Below are positions 33,446-42,069 of a DNA stretch of 47,443 nt, one piece after another. The notes under the pieces were generated by a model. The model saw only the letters and a program-made list of their open reading frames with translations. It was not told the DNA's origin and did not search any database. Both the position numbers and the translations under genes were made by a program. Every line of letters starts with the position of its first letter. The first letter of the stretch is position 1. The stretch covers positions 1 to 47,443 of the forward strand of contig DIMS01000001.1 in the NCBI GenBank assembly GCA_002425685.1. The letters are read 5' to 3'. Source of the DNA: Synergistaceae bacterium UBA5560. Its GTDB lineage: Bacteria; Synergistota; Synergistia; Synergistales; Aminiphilaceae.

Positions 33446-34312
33446 ATGAAAAAAGTACTGCTGCAGCTCGACGCGGATGAACATCCCAGTGTGTTCGACG
33501 CGGTGACGGCCCTTGACGCGGAGGTGGATGTGCTGCTCCGCCACGGAAGCGTCCGAGCCGAGTCCGTCCAGCCCCTCATTCACGGGCTGCTCTTCACCCG
33601 CGGACCTGAGGAGCTCCATCACAGCGCCGTTTTCATCGGCGGATCCTCCGTCACCGCGGGAGAAGCGATTCTCGAGGCGGTGAAGGCCGCTTTCTTCGGT
33701 CCCTTTTGCGTCTCCGTCCTCTTCGACGCCAATGGCTGCAACACCACCGCGGCGGCGGCGACGGCGAAGATCGCCGCCGCCGCCGGAGGGCTTGAGGGGA
33801 AGCACGCGGTGGTTCTCGGAGGAACCGGCCCGGTGGGATGTCGGGCCGCGGCACTTCTGGCGAAGGAGGGAGCACAGGTGCTGCTGGCGTCGCGAACCTT
33901 CTCCCGGGCGGAGGCAACGGCCCAATCCCTGCGGGAGCGCTTCGGTGCCGCCGTTCGTCCCGTGACCGCCACATCACCGGAGGAGACGCGGCGCATCCTC
34001 GAAGGAGCGGAGGTGGTGCTCGCCGCAGGCGCCGCAGGAGTGACGCTCCTTCCGGAGTCGGTCTGGACGAGTCTTCCGGAGCTGAAGGTGCTGGCGGACT
34101 GCAATGCCGTTCCTCCCGCGGGCATCGAGGGCATCAAGCCCGGCTGGAATGGTCGGGAGCGGGAGGGGAAGATCCTCTTCGGCGCTCTTGGCATCGGGGA
34201 GTTGAAGATGCGGGTTCACAAGGCATGTCTGAAACGGCTCTTCGAGGCGGGAGACCGCATCTGGGACGCCGAGGAGGTCTTTGTGGAGGCAAGGGAGCAC
34301 ATGACAACGTGA
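33446..34312 (+). CDS. mtdB: NAD(P)-dependent methylene-H4MPT dehydrogenase (MtdB-like)
   Basis: 288 residues. Interconverts methylene- and methenyl-H4MPT with NAD(P). It follows the Methylobacterium MtdB pattern along its length: MKKVLLQLDADEHPSVFD at the start, IYTRG-like LLFTRGPEEL, FFGPFCVSVLFDANGCNTTAAA and the Rossmann motif VVLGGTGPVGCRAAALLA, ending in FGALGIGELKMRVHKACLKRLFE. This NAD(P) enzyme, not an F420 enzyme, is the bacterial type. The start at 33446 follows GGGAGGGAAGAG. Its stop overlaps the next start as GTGA. Confidence 0.93.
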   Translation: MKKVLLQLDADEHPSVFDAVTALDAEVDVLLRHGSVRAESVQPLIHGLLFTRGPEELHHSAVFIGGSSVTAGEAILEAVKAAFFGPFCVSVLFDANGCNTTAAAATAKIAAAAGGLEGKHAVVLGGTGPVGCRAAALLAKEGAQVLLASRTFSRAEATAQSLRERFGAAVRPVTATSPEETRRILEGAEVVLAAGAAGVTLLPESVWTSLPELKVLADCNAVPPAGIEGIKPGWNGREREGKILFGALGIGELKMRVHKACLKRLFEAGDRIWDAEEVFVEAREHMTT

Positions 34313-35505
34313 CCATCCTCCTGGTGGCCTACAGCGCCCGCTTTCTGGCGGAGTCCGCTCTCTCCGGAGGTTTTCAGGTCCGGGCGGCGGATTACTTCGG
34401 CGACAGGGATCTCCGGGAGCGGGTGGAGAGCGCCTCGGTCCTGAGGGACCTCGGGGAGGCCTTTTCTCCGGCGGGGCTCTTCGCCGCGGCGGAGCGGCTC
34501 GGCGGGGATGCCCTCGCCTACGCGGGAGGGCTGGAGAATCACCCCGCCCTCGTGGTCCGGCTCAGCCGGAGACGGGAGCTTCTGGGAAATCCGCCGGAGG
34601 TGCTTGTGGCGGTTCGCGACTGGAAACGCCTGGGGGAGGCTCTGCGGAAGGCGGACCTCCCCACGCCGGAGATGCGCTTCCCCGGAGAGGAAGGACGGGC
34701 GGAAAGCGGAGGACGGTGGCTCGTAAAACCCCGGCGGGGCGCCGCCGGCGCGGGAATCCACTTCTGGAGGGGGGAGGTTTTGCCCCGGGGGAACGTGCTC
34801 CAGGAATTTCTTCCGGGCCTCCCGGGGAGTTTCACCTTTCTCGCGGACGGACGGCGCGCCGTTCCGGTGGGATGTACGGAACAACTGATCGGAAGGAAGG
34901 AGTTCGGAGGGAAACCCTTTGCCTGGTGCGGCAACGTGGCGCCCCTTGCCTTCGCTCCGGACGGAGAGGAGGCGGAACGCACGGAGACGCTCCTCCGGCG
35001 GATGGCGGAGGTCTTGGCCGAGGCGTTTTCCCTTCGGGGTCTCAACACCGTGGATTTCGTTCTCGTCGGAAGGAAGGGAGAACGCCTTCCTGTCCCCGTG
35101 GAGATCAATCCGCGCCCCTCCGCCTCGCTGGAGGTGCTTGAGGCGCTTTTGGGGCGGTCTCTCTTCGGAGAGCATGTCCGGGCCTGCCGTGGCGTACTTT
35201 CCGAAGAATCCTTCCGTCCGGAAAGCGGTTTTTTCGGAAAGGGAATCGTCTTTGCCAGGCGGAAGGTGACCGTTTCCGCCACCGGAGAATGGCGGGCGTC
35301 GGGGCGCGCCGACATTCCTCACGATGGAGAGGAGATCGCCCGGGGCAACCCCGTCTGTACGGTCTTCGGACAGGGGAAAACCCGGGAGGAGTGTCTCGAA
35401 GCGCTTCGGGCGGCGGCGCTCCGGGTTCGCCGGGAGATCGGGGACCGGGTTTTTCACTGGGAGAGAGGGGAGGCGGAGCGATGGGATTGCGGCTCGTCCT
35501 CGTGA
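34309..35505 (+). CDS. ATP-grasp ligase of the C1 cluster
   Basis: 398 residues from a GTG within GTGA. The central ATP-grasp fold has RWLVKPRRGAAGAGIHFW (near 137), an LQEFLPGLPGSFTF strand, and the metal-binding end LNTVDFVLV...PVEINPRPSASLE near 265. It resembles the predicted carboligases (COG2232 type) found with bacterial H4MPT genes. ATP-grasp enzymes add amino acids such as glutamate in methanofuran and methanopterin biosynthesis, so a ligase step for the formyl carrier is plausible. The substrate is not shown by sequence. Overlaps fwdD by 25 bp. Confidence 0.8.
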   Translation: MTILLVAYSARFLAESALSGGFQVRAADYFGDRDLRERVESASVLRDLGEAFSPAGLFAAAERLGGDALAYAGGLENHPALVVRLSRRRELLGNPPEVLVAVRDWKRLGEALRKADLPTPEMRFPGEEGRAESGGRWLVKPRRGAAGAGIHFWRGEVLPRGNVLQEFLPGLPGSFTFLADGRRAVPVGCTEQLIGRKEFGGKPFAWCGNVAPLAFAPDGEEAERTETLLRRMAEVLAEAFSLRGLNTVDFVLVGRKGERLPVPVEINPRPSASLEVLEALLGRSLFGEHVRACRGVLSEESFRPESGFFGKGIVFARRKVTVSATGEWRASGRADIPHDGEEIARGNPVCTVFGQGKTREECLEALRAAALRVRREIGDRVFHWERGEAERWDCGSSS

Positions 35506-35813
35506 CGGGAAGAACCCTGGAGCAGGCGGCAGGGATGCACAAGGGAAAGTGCTCCGAGGAGTACCGAGCTGCGGTCAGCCGGGGGGAGATCGCCCCGGAA
35601 AACCTGGCGGCCCTTTCCCTCGCCGAGGGAGGAGCGGCCCTTCTCCGCACGGAGCACGGCACGGCGGAGGTGCGGCTCTTTTCCGCGGACCTGCCGGCGG
35701 GACTCCTCTTTCTTCCTCTGGGGCCTTTCGCGAATACCCTCGTGGGCGATGAAACGGAGGGAACGGGCATGCCCTCCTTCAAGGGAATTCCCGTGGAGGT
35801 GGAGCTCCTGTGA
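35481..35813 (+). CDS. fwdD: Formylmethanofuran dehydrogenase subunit D-like (molybdopterin-binding)
   Basis: 110 residues, about the size of the molybdopterin-dinucleotide-binding subunit FwdD/FmdD. It opens LRLVLVTGRTLEQAAG-HKGK (archaeal FwdD: NTGRT.WQG......GK) and has the typical FLPLGPFANTLV and GMPSFKGIPVEVE at the end. In the archaeal complex D closes the Mo/W pyranopterin site of subunit B. Presence of D together with B argues for a metal-cofactor site. The methylotroph formyltransferase/hydrolase complex, as I know it, has only A, B, C and D = Ftr and no FwdD. Confidence 0.85.
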   Translation: MGLRLVLVTGRTLEQAAGMHKGKCSEEYRAAVSRGEIAPENLAALSLAEGGAALLRTEHGTAEVRLFSADLPAGLLFLPLGPFANTLVGDETEGTGMPSFKGIPVEVELL

Positions 35814-37090
35814 CGGAACGGACGGAACACGTGACCTGCACGTTCTGCGGTTGTCTCTGCGACGACATCACCGTGGAGCACGAGGACGGCCGCATTTCCT
35901 CGGTGAGCCGGGCCTGCCCGAACGGCAGGGCGCATTTCCTGGACTATGCCCCGGCACCCCGCCTCCCCCGCATTCGGGGTGAGGAAGCATCCTGGGAGGA
36001 GGCCCTCGCCGAGGCGACGCGCATTTTGAACGCCGCTCGAAGCCCTCTTCTGTACGGCCTCTCCTCGGCCTCCACGGAGGCGATCCGGAAAGCGGTCTCC
36101 CTGGCGGATCGCCTGGGAGCCTTCGTGGACAGCACCTCCTCGGTCTGCCACGGCCCGACGGGCCTTGCCATGCAGGCCGTGGGAGAACCCACCTGCACGC
36201 TCGGCGAGGTGCGGAGCCGGGCGGATCTGCTCCTCTTCTGGGGGTGTAATCCGGCAGCCTCGCATCCGCGGCACTTCGCCCGCTATTCCACCACCGCGAA
36301 GGGGCGCTTCGTTCCCGAGGGACGCAAGGGAAGGACGGTGATCTTCGTCGATGTGCGCCTCACGCCGGGGGCGCGCAGCGCGGATCTCTTTCTCCGGGTC
36401 GATCCGGGGTGCGATTTCGAGGTGCTCACGACCCTTCGTGCCCTGGTCCGTGAAAAACCTCTCCGGGAGCAAGAGGGGGTCTGCTTGGGCGGCGTGTCTC
36501 TCGGGGTGCTTCGGGACGTGGCGACGCGGCTCAAAAGCTGTCGCTACGGAGTCGCCTTCATGGGCATGGGGCTCACCATGACCCGGGGGAGAGACGTGAA
36601 CGTGGCGGAACTGTTCCGCCTCGTGGCGGAGCTGAACACCTACACTCGTTTTTCGGTGATCCCCATGCGGGGGCACGGCAACGTCACCGGCGCCGACCAG
36701 GTTCTCACCTGGCAGAGCGGCTTTCCCTTCGCGGTGAGCTACGCCAGGGGGTATCCCCGGTACGGTCCGGGGGAGTTCACCGCTGTGGACCTGCTTCGCC
36801 GGGGGGACGCGGATGCGGCGCTCATTCTCGCCTCCGATCCGGCGGCGCATTTTCCGAGCAGGGCGGCGGCACGCCTCGCGTCGATACCAACGGTCGTCCT
36901 CGATCCTGAGGAGAGCCTCACCGCCCGGGGCGCCACGGTGTGGCTGCCCACGGGAAAGGCGGGCATCGACGTTCCCGGGAGCGCCTACCGGATGGATGGC
37001 GTTCCCCTGCGGCTTCGGCCGTTTCTCGCGCCTCGGCGCCCCTCCGACGAGGAGATCCTGGGGCGGTTGCTCGAGGAGGTGACGCCATGA
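35810..37090 (+). CDS. fwdB: Formylmethanofuran dehydrogenase subunit B with intact cluster and active-site cysteines
   Basis: 426 residues from a GTG within GTGA. Molybdo/tungsto-pterin subunit. The N-terminus has C10-x2-C13-x3-C17 ... C36 (CTFCGCLCDDI, SRACPNGR), matching the [4Fe-4S] ligands of archaeal FwdB. SSVCHGPTGLA contains Cys113, aligned with the archaeal Mo/W ligand. Further conserved blocks are LLLFWGCNPAASHPRH, FMGMGLTMTRG, IPMRGHGNVTG and SDPAAHFP. In methylotrophs the FhcB homologue is reported to lack a working metal site; here every key residue I can check is kept. In archaea this subunit reduces CO2 to formate, which subunit A attaches to methanofuran. Followed by fwdA with an ATGA overlap. 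Confidence 0.92.
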   Translation: MTERTEHVTCTFCGCLCDDITVEHEDGRISSVSRACPNGRAHFLDYAPAPRLPRIRGEEASWEEALAEATRILNAARSPLLYGLSSASTEAIRKAVSLADRLGAFVDSTSSVCHGPTGLAMQAVGEPTCTLGEVRSRADLLLFWGCNPAASHPRHFARYSTTAKGRFVPEGRKGRTVIFVDVRLTPGARSADLFLRVDPGCDFEVLTTLRALVREKPLREQEGVCLGGVSLGVLRDVATRLKSCRYGVAFMGMGLTMTRGRDVNVAELFRLVAELNTYTRFSVIPMRGHGNVTGADQVLTWQSGFPFAVSYARGYPRYGPGEFTAVDLLRRGDADAALILASDPAAHFPSRAAARLASIPTVVLDPEESLTARGATVWLPTGKAGIDVPGSAYRMDGVPLRLRPFLAPRRPSDEEILGRLLEEVTP

Positions 37091-38763
37091 TCCGCATACG
37101 AGGCGGATGCATCGTCGATCCCGCGAACGGCGTCGATGGAGAGGTCCGGGATCTGTGGATTCAGGGTGGTCGCATCGTTGCGCCCCCGTCTCCGCCGGTG
37201 TCCGAGGCGGAGGTGCTCGACGCGGAGGGAATGGTGGTCCTGCCGGGAGGCGTGGATCTGCACAGCCACGTGGCGGGAGGCAAGGAGAACATGGGACGGA
37301 AGCTCCGTCCCGAGGACCATCGGGAGCACGTGCGTCCCCGGGAGGGATCTCTCCGCTCCGGATCGGGGTTCACCGTTCCCTCCGTCTTCCTCTCGGGCTA
37401 TCTCTACGCCGAGATGGGCTACACCACGGTGATGGAGGCCGCGTCGGCGCCGCTCTTCGCCCGTCACGCCCAGGAGGAGCTGGAGGATCTCCCCATGGTG
37501 GACAAGGGGCTCTTCATCACCCTCGGGAACAACCACTTCGTCCTCGAATGCCTCGCCCGGGGGGAGGAGGAGCTGCTCCGCAACTACGTGGCCTGGCTCC
37601 TCCGCGCCACCGGCGCCTACGCGGCGAAGGTCGTCAATCCGGGGGGTGTGGAGAACTGGAAATGGGGACGTAACGTGTCCTCCCTGGACGAGGAGGTGCT
37701 TTCCTTCGGCGTAACGCCCCGGAAAATTCTCTCCGGCCTCGCCGAGTCAGTGCGGAAGCTCGGCCTCCCCCATCCACTGCACGTGCACGGCATCAACCTC
37801 GGACAGGCCCGTAGCGCGGGCACCACCGTGGACACTGTGAAAACCCTCGACGGACTGGGAGGACACCTCTGCCATCTCCAGTTTCTGAGCTACGAGGAGG
37901 CCGGCGAGGGAAGTTCCCTCTTCCGCTCCGCCGCCTCCCGGGTGGCGACGGCCCTGGAGGCGACGACACTCTCCCTCGACGTGGGGCAGATCGTCTTCGG
38001 GGGGGCCACGACCATGACCTCCGACGGACCGCTGGAGTATGCTCTCCATCGCCTCACCGGGGCGAAGTGGATCAACGACGACGTGGAGGGAGAAGGCGGC
38101 GGCGGCGTTCTTCCTCTCTCCTACGACCGAAGGAGTCGTCTTTCCGCGGAACAGTGGATCACCGGTCTGGAACTCTTTCTCCTCCTCCGGGATCCCTGGC
38201 GGCTCGCTCTCACCACGGACCATCCCAACGGCGGCCCCTTTTTCTGCTATCCTCAGATCATGCGACTCCTCATGGACCGGAGCTACCGGGAGGAGGTCAT
38301 CGCCACCCTTCCGCCGAAGGTCCGCTCTGGAGCGCTCCTCCCCTCCCTGGACCGGGAGTATTCCCTCTCCGAGATCGCCGTGATCACCCGGGCGGCTCCG
38401 GCGAGAATTCTCGGCCTGCGGAACAAGGGACATCTCGGCATCGGGGCCGACGCCGACGTGGCGCTCTACGACCGGGTCTTCACCGACGGAACGCCCTGCC
38501 GTTGTGCGAAATATCCTTCCTGCCGCCGCGCTCTTTCCCGGGTTCGGCATCTGGTGAAGGGGGGCGAGGTGGTCATCCGGGACGGCAAAATCGTCAAAGA
38601 GGTCTCGGGGCGGAGGCTCTGCGTGGTTCCGCCCTTCGACGAGAGCCTTGAGCCGCGACTCCGGAAACAGTTCTCCGAGACCTATTCCGTGGCCTTCGAG
38701 AACTATGCCCTGGAGGAGGGGGAATTTCCACACCGGGAGGTGGTGCCGTGCTCGAAAACATGA
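37087..38763 (+). CDS. fwdA: Formylmethanofuran dehydrogenase subunit A (FwdA / FhcA)
   Basis: 558-residue amidohydrolase that condenses or hydrolyses formyl-methanofuran. The dinuclear metal motif is DLHSH (His59, His61). Lys181 in AAKVVNPGG is at the place expected for the carboxylated lysine. Further ligands are His234 (HVHGIN), His263 (LCHLQF) and Asp378 (TTDHPNGGPF). GKENMGRKLRPEDHRE after the HxH is the family-specific block. Start ATG 37087 overlaps the fwdB stop. With subunit B it would form the formate-channelling pair. Confidence 0.94.
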   Translation: MIRIRGGCIVDPANGVDGEVRDLWIQGGRIVAPPSPPVSEAEVLDAEGMVVLPGGVDLHSHVAGGKENMGRKLRPEDHREHVRPREGSLRSGSGFTVPSVFLSGYLYAEMGYTTVMEAASAPLFARHAQEELEDLPMVDKGLFITLGNNHFVLECLARGEEELLRNYVAWLLRATGAYAAKVVNPGGVENWKWGRNVSSLDEEVLSFGVTPRKILSGLAESVRKLGLPHPLHVHGINLGQARSAGTTVDTVKTLDGLGGHLCHLQFLSYEEAGEGSSLFRSAASRVATALEATTLSLDVGQIVFGGATTMTSDGPLEYALHRLTGAKWINDDVEGEGGGGVLPLSYDRRSRLSAEQWITGLELFLLLRDPWRLALTTDHPNGGPFFCYPQIMRLLMDRSYREEVIATLPPKVRSGALLPSLDREYSLSEIAVITRAAPARILGLRNKGHLGIGADADVALYDRVFTDGTPCRCAKYPSCRRALSRVRHLVKGGEVVIRDGKIVKEVSGRRLCVVPPFDESLEPRLRKQFSETYSVAFENYALEEGEFPHREVVPCSKT

Positions 38764-40235
38764 ACATGAACGGGGACGAACGAATCTTTCTGAGCCTTGG
38801 GGCGAACCTCGGCGACCGCCAGGGGAATCTCCTCCAGGCGTTGCAGTACCTGGGAGCCAGGACTACCGTGCGCCGTCTTTCCTCCTTCTACGAGACGGAT
38901 CCCGTGGGGTGCGAGGGGGCGCCGCCCTTTCTCAACGCCGTGTGCGAGGTGGGCACGGACCTGGAGCCTCGGGAGCTGCTGGAATTTCTGCTGCGCATCG
39001 AAAAGCGCATGGGCCGCCTACGCCCCTTCCGGAACGCGCCGCGTCCCATCGACATCGACCTGCTTTTCTACGGAAAGCGGTGCATCGATGAGGCGGATCT
39101 GGTGGTGCCCCATCCCCGCATCGCCGAGAGGGGGTTCGTGCTGATCCCCCTGGCGGAGATCGCCCCGGAGTTTCCGCATCCCCTTCTGGGGCGCTCCGCG
39201 GCGGAGCTGGCCGAGGCGGTTGGAACCCAAGGCGTGCGCAAAGTGGAGCGGAGCCTCCGGCTCCGCCTCTCCGGCGATCCTCAGCAATGCGCTCCCGAGG
39301 TGTCCGTGGGACTTTCCCGGGTAGGGGTGACCAACCTGGAGCGGGTCATTCGCCTCGGAGGCTCGGAGCGGTCGGATCCCGCCCTGTTTCACGCCTGGCT
39401 CGACCTCTTCGCCGACCTCGGTCCGGAACAGGCGGGAGTGCACATGTCCCGCTTCTCCGACGTTCTGGAGGAACTGGTGGAAGAACTCACCACGAGCGCC
39501 TTTCCCGACGTGGAATCCCTGGCGGAACGCCTTGCCCTCGCCGTCGCCCGGGCGCAGAAGGCTCGTTTCTCTCAGGTCAGCATCCGTGCGCGCTATCCCC
39601 TCGCCCGCATCACCCCCATTTCGGGAAAGCGCGTGGAGGACATGGCCACCTTTCTGAGCATCGCCGCAAGCGACGGAGAGCGGACACGTCATCTCGTGGG
39701 CGTCGAGGTTGACGGCCTCACGGTCTGTCCCTGCGCTCAGGAGATGGTCCGCTCCTACGAGCGGCAACTCCTCCTGGACGAGGGCTTTTCGAAGGAGCAG
39801 GCCGAGAAGATCCTGGACCTGCTCCCCGTCGCCTCCCACAATCAGCGGGGACGGGGTACGCTTCTCATGGGCGGCGGCGAGGGCATTCGGGCGGAACACC
39901 TCGTGTCCATCGTGGAGGTCTCCATGAGTTCCGAGGTCTACGAACTCCTCAAGCGCCCCGACGAGTTTTTTCTGGTCAACAAGGCGCACCGCAACCCCCG
40001 CTTTGTGGAGGACGTGGTGCGGGAAATGCTCCGGAACCTGCTCCTCGTCTACGCGGATTTCCCCGAGAACACCTTTGTGCTCGCCCGGCAGGAGAATCTG
40101 GAAAGCATCCATCGTCACAACGCCTTTGCGGAATATCAGGGAACGCTCGCGGAGATCCGCGGAGAGATCGAGGAAGGGCGCCCGAGGGTAAAACACACGT
40201 CCCTCGACGCGTGGCTTCGGGAGGGATGGTCGTGA
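38748..40235 (+). CDS. Fusion of HPPK (FolK) and FolE2/MptA-type GTP cyclohydrolase
   Basis: 495 residues; GTG at 38748 with GGGAGG 7 bases upstream. Residues 11-165 are a full 6-hydroxymethyl-dihydropterin pyrophosphokinase: LSLGANLGDR (16-24), FLNAV, and RPIDIDLLFYG (99-109). Residues 185-490 are a type IB GTP cyclohydrolase / MptA: GVHMSRFSDVL (230-240), LTVCPCAQEM (325-333) and VASHNQRGRG (361-370). The cyclohydrolase begins the pterin pathway and HPPK activates its product for condensation. Joining the first and later steps in one chain is unusual. Its place between fwdA and dmrB suggests methanopterin supply. Whether the product is dihydroneopterin triphosphate or the cyclic phosphate cannot be told. 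Confidence 0.92.
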   Translation: MLENMNMNGDERIFLSLGANLGDRQGNLLQALQYLGARTTVRRLSSFYETDPVGCEGAPPFLNAVCEVGTDLEPRELLEFLLRIEKRMGRLRPFRNAPRPIDIDLLFYGKRCIDEADLVVPHPRIAERGFVLIPLAEIAPEFPHPLLGRSAAELAEAVGTQGVRKVERSLRLRLSGDPQQCAPEVSVGLSRVGVTNLERVIRLGGSERSDPALFHAWLDLFADLGPEQAGVHMSRFSDVLEELVEELTTSAFPDVESLAERLALAVARAQKARFSQVSIRARYPLARITPISGKRVEDMATFLSIAASDGERTRHLVGVEVDGLTVCPCAQEMVRSYERQLLLDEGFSKEQAEKILDLLPVASHNQRGRGTLLMGGGEGIRAEHLVSIVEVSMSSEVYELLKRPDEFFLVNKAHRNPRFVEDVVREMLRNLLLVYADFPENTFVLARQENLESIHRHNAFAEYQGTLAEIRGEIEEGRPRVKHTSLDAWLREGWS

Positions 40236-40765
40236 AGGACGGAACATGCCCAGGGCGCATCGCCTGGTGCATCACCGGGGCGGGACACTTTCTCGAGGAT
40301 TCGCTCCGGATCGCCACATCCCGGGAAGATGTGGATTTCTTTCTCTCCCGGGCCGCGGAGGAGGTGGTGCGGATGTACCGTCTCGGGGATCTCCTCTCGG
40401 GACGACCGGTGTTCCGGGACACCGCGGCGTCCGCGCCCCTCTCGGGGCGGTTCTCCGGAGGCCGCTACCGCCTTCTGGTGGTTGCCCCCGCGACATCCAA
40501 CTCCGTGGCCAAGTTTGTCCTCGGCCTGTCGGACAGCCTGGTCTCCACCCTCTTCGCCCAGGCGGGGAAAGCCGGCGTCCCAGCCCTTATCCTCCCCACG
40601 GATACCGTGACGGAAACCTGGTCTCTCACGCCCTCGGGCAACCGGATTCGCATCCGGCCCCGGGCGGTGGACCTGGAGAATTCGCGCCGGCTCGCCTCCT
40701 TCGAGGACGTGACCGTCGCGGCCGATCCGGAGGAGTTCTCCCGATGGCTCGCACGCTTTTCGTGA
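40232..40765 (+). CDS. dmrB: DmrB-like flavoprotein (dihydromethanopterin reductase)
   Basis: 177-residue flavodoxin-like/HFCD-type protein from a GTG (GGGAGGG 6 bases upstream). IAWCITGAGHFLEDS at the start and VVAPATSNSVAKFVLGLSDSL around residue 85-105 are the FMN-binding patterns of the archaeal flavoprotein AfpA/DmrB group. DmrB performs the last step, reduction of dihydromethanopterin to H4MPT. The archaeal proteins carry an extra C-terminal cysteine motif; this shorter one does not. Confidence 0.85.
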   Translation: MKDGTCPGRIAWCITGAGHFLEDSLRIATSREDVDFFLSRAAEEVVRMYRLGDLLSGRPVFRDTAASAPLSGRFSGGRYRLLVVAPATSNSVAKFVLGLSDSLVSTLFAQAGKAGVPALILPTDTVTETWSLTPSGNRIRIRPRAVDLENSRRLASFEDVTVAADPEEFSRWLARFS

Positions 40766-42069
40766 CGGGAACCCTTGCCGCGGAGGCCTTGGAAGAGATT
40801 CTCCGCGACATGGAGAACGTGCCCTGGCGGATCAAGGTCATGCCCATCACCGTGGCTGCTCTCATGACCGTGGAGTGGATCGCGGACCGCCTCGTCTCTC
40901 CGGAGGAATGCGACAGGATCGTGCTTCCCGGCCTCGTCCGGGGGGATCCGGAGGTTCTGGCGGAGCGCCTGGGCGTTCCCGTGGAGCGGGGGCCCCGGGA
41001 TCTGAAGGAGCTGCCCCGCCGCTTCGGACAGCGGATGGAACTGAGGGGTTACGGCGCCTACCGCACCCGTATCCTGGCGGAGATCGTGGATGCCTGGACG
41101 AAGGGCGCGGCGGCCCTCCTCGCCGCCGCCCGGGTCCGGGCCGCGGCGGGAGCGGACATCATCGATCTGGGCGGTCCGCCGAAGGAGCCCTATCCCCGGG
41201 TGGGAGAAGCGGTGTCCCTGCTGAAGCAGGAGGGCTTTTCCGTCAGCGTCGACTCTCTGGACCCGGAGACGCTGAACGAGGCCTCCCGGGCCGGGGCGGA
41301 CCTGCTCCTCTCGGTGCATGCGGGGACGCTCGACAGGGTTTCCCCGGATTGCCCCGTGGTGGTGATCCCCGAGCCAGAGACGGACATGACCTCCTTCCAC
41401 CGCTGTCTGGAGAGAGCCCTCGCACGGGGGCTCTCCGTTGTGGCGGACCCCGTGCTGGACCCTCTTCTCTTCGGTTTTTCCGAGTCCCTGGTGCGCTTCG
41501 CGGAGGTACGACGCCGTTATCCCGGAATGCCCCTCCTTATGGGGGTCGGAAACGTGACGGAACTGGTGGAGGCGGACAGTGTGGGGATCAACGCCCTCCT
41601 CGCGGGGATCGCCGAGGAGCTGGAGGTGGACTACCTCCTGACGGTGGAAGAGATTTCCTGGACCGCGGGCAGCGTCCGGGAGCTCGATCTCGCCCGGCGC
41701 CTCATGCACTATGCCGGGAGCAGGCGCATGCTTCCCAAGCACCTCGTGGGAAGTCTCGTGGTGGCCAAGGAGATCCCCTTCGAGGACTACACGGAGGAGG
41801 AGCTCCGGCGGATCGCCGCCAGGGTACGGGACAAAAACTTCCGCATCTTCGTCGGAGAGGGGCGGATCCATGTGTTCAACGGCGAGCGTTTCGTCTCCGG
41901 GACGGAGGCGGGAGAATTTTTTCCGGTCCTGGGTGAGGTGGATGCCGCCCACGCCTTCTATCTGGGCCGGGAGCTCGAACGGGCCGAGACGGCGCTGCGG
42001 CTGGGAAAACACTACGTCCAGGAAGAGCCGCTCCGTTTCGGCTATCGGAATGACCGCCATGATCCTTGA
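40744..42069 (+). CDS. DHPS-like protein of the methanopterin pathway
   Basis: 441 residues. The centre (about 115-330) resembles a dihydropteroate-synthase barrel: AAGADIIDLGGPPKEPYPRVGEA, VSVDSLDPETLNEASRAGADLLLSVHAG and MGVGNVTELVEADSVGINALLAG. N-terminal (1-110) and C-terminal parts are specific to the family found beside archaeal and bacterial H4MPT genes (MJ0107-like, DUF6513). The likely job is condensing the pterin pyrophosphate with ribofuranosyl-aminobenzene phosphate, the MptG product, in place of FolP; this is inference from context and fold. Overlaps dmrB by 22 bp. Confidence 0.82.
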   Translation: MARTLFVTGTLAAEALEEILRDMENVPWRIKVMPITVAALMTVEWIADRLVSPEECDRIVLPGLVRGDPEVLAERLGVPVERGPRDLKELPRRFGQRMELRGYGAYRTRILAEIVDAWTKGAAALLAAARVRAAAGADIIDLGGPPKEPYPRVGEAVSLLKQEGFSVSVDSLDPETLNEASRAGADLLLSVHAGTLDRVSPDCPVVVIPEPETDMTSFHRCLERALARGLSVVADPVLDPLLFGFSESLVRFAEVRRRYPGMPLLMGVGNVTELVEADSVGINALLAGIAEELEVDYLLTVEEISWTAGSVRELDLARRLMHYAGSRRMLPKHLVGSLVVAKEIPFEDYTEEELRRIAARVRDKNFRIFVGEGRIHVFNGERFVSGTEAGEFFPVLGEVDAAHAFYLGRELERAETALRLGKHYVQEEPLRFGYRNDRHDP

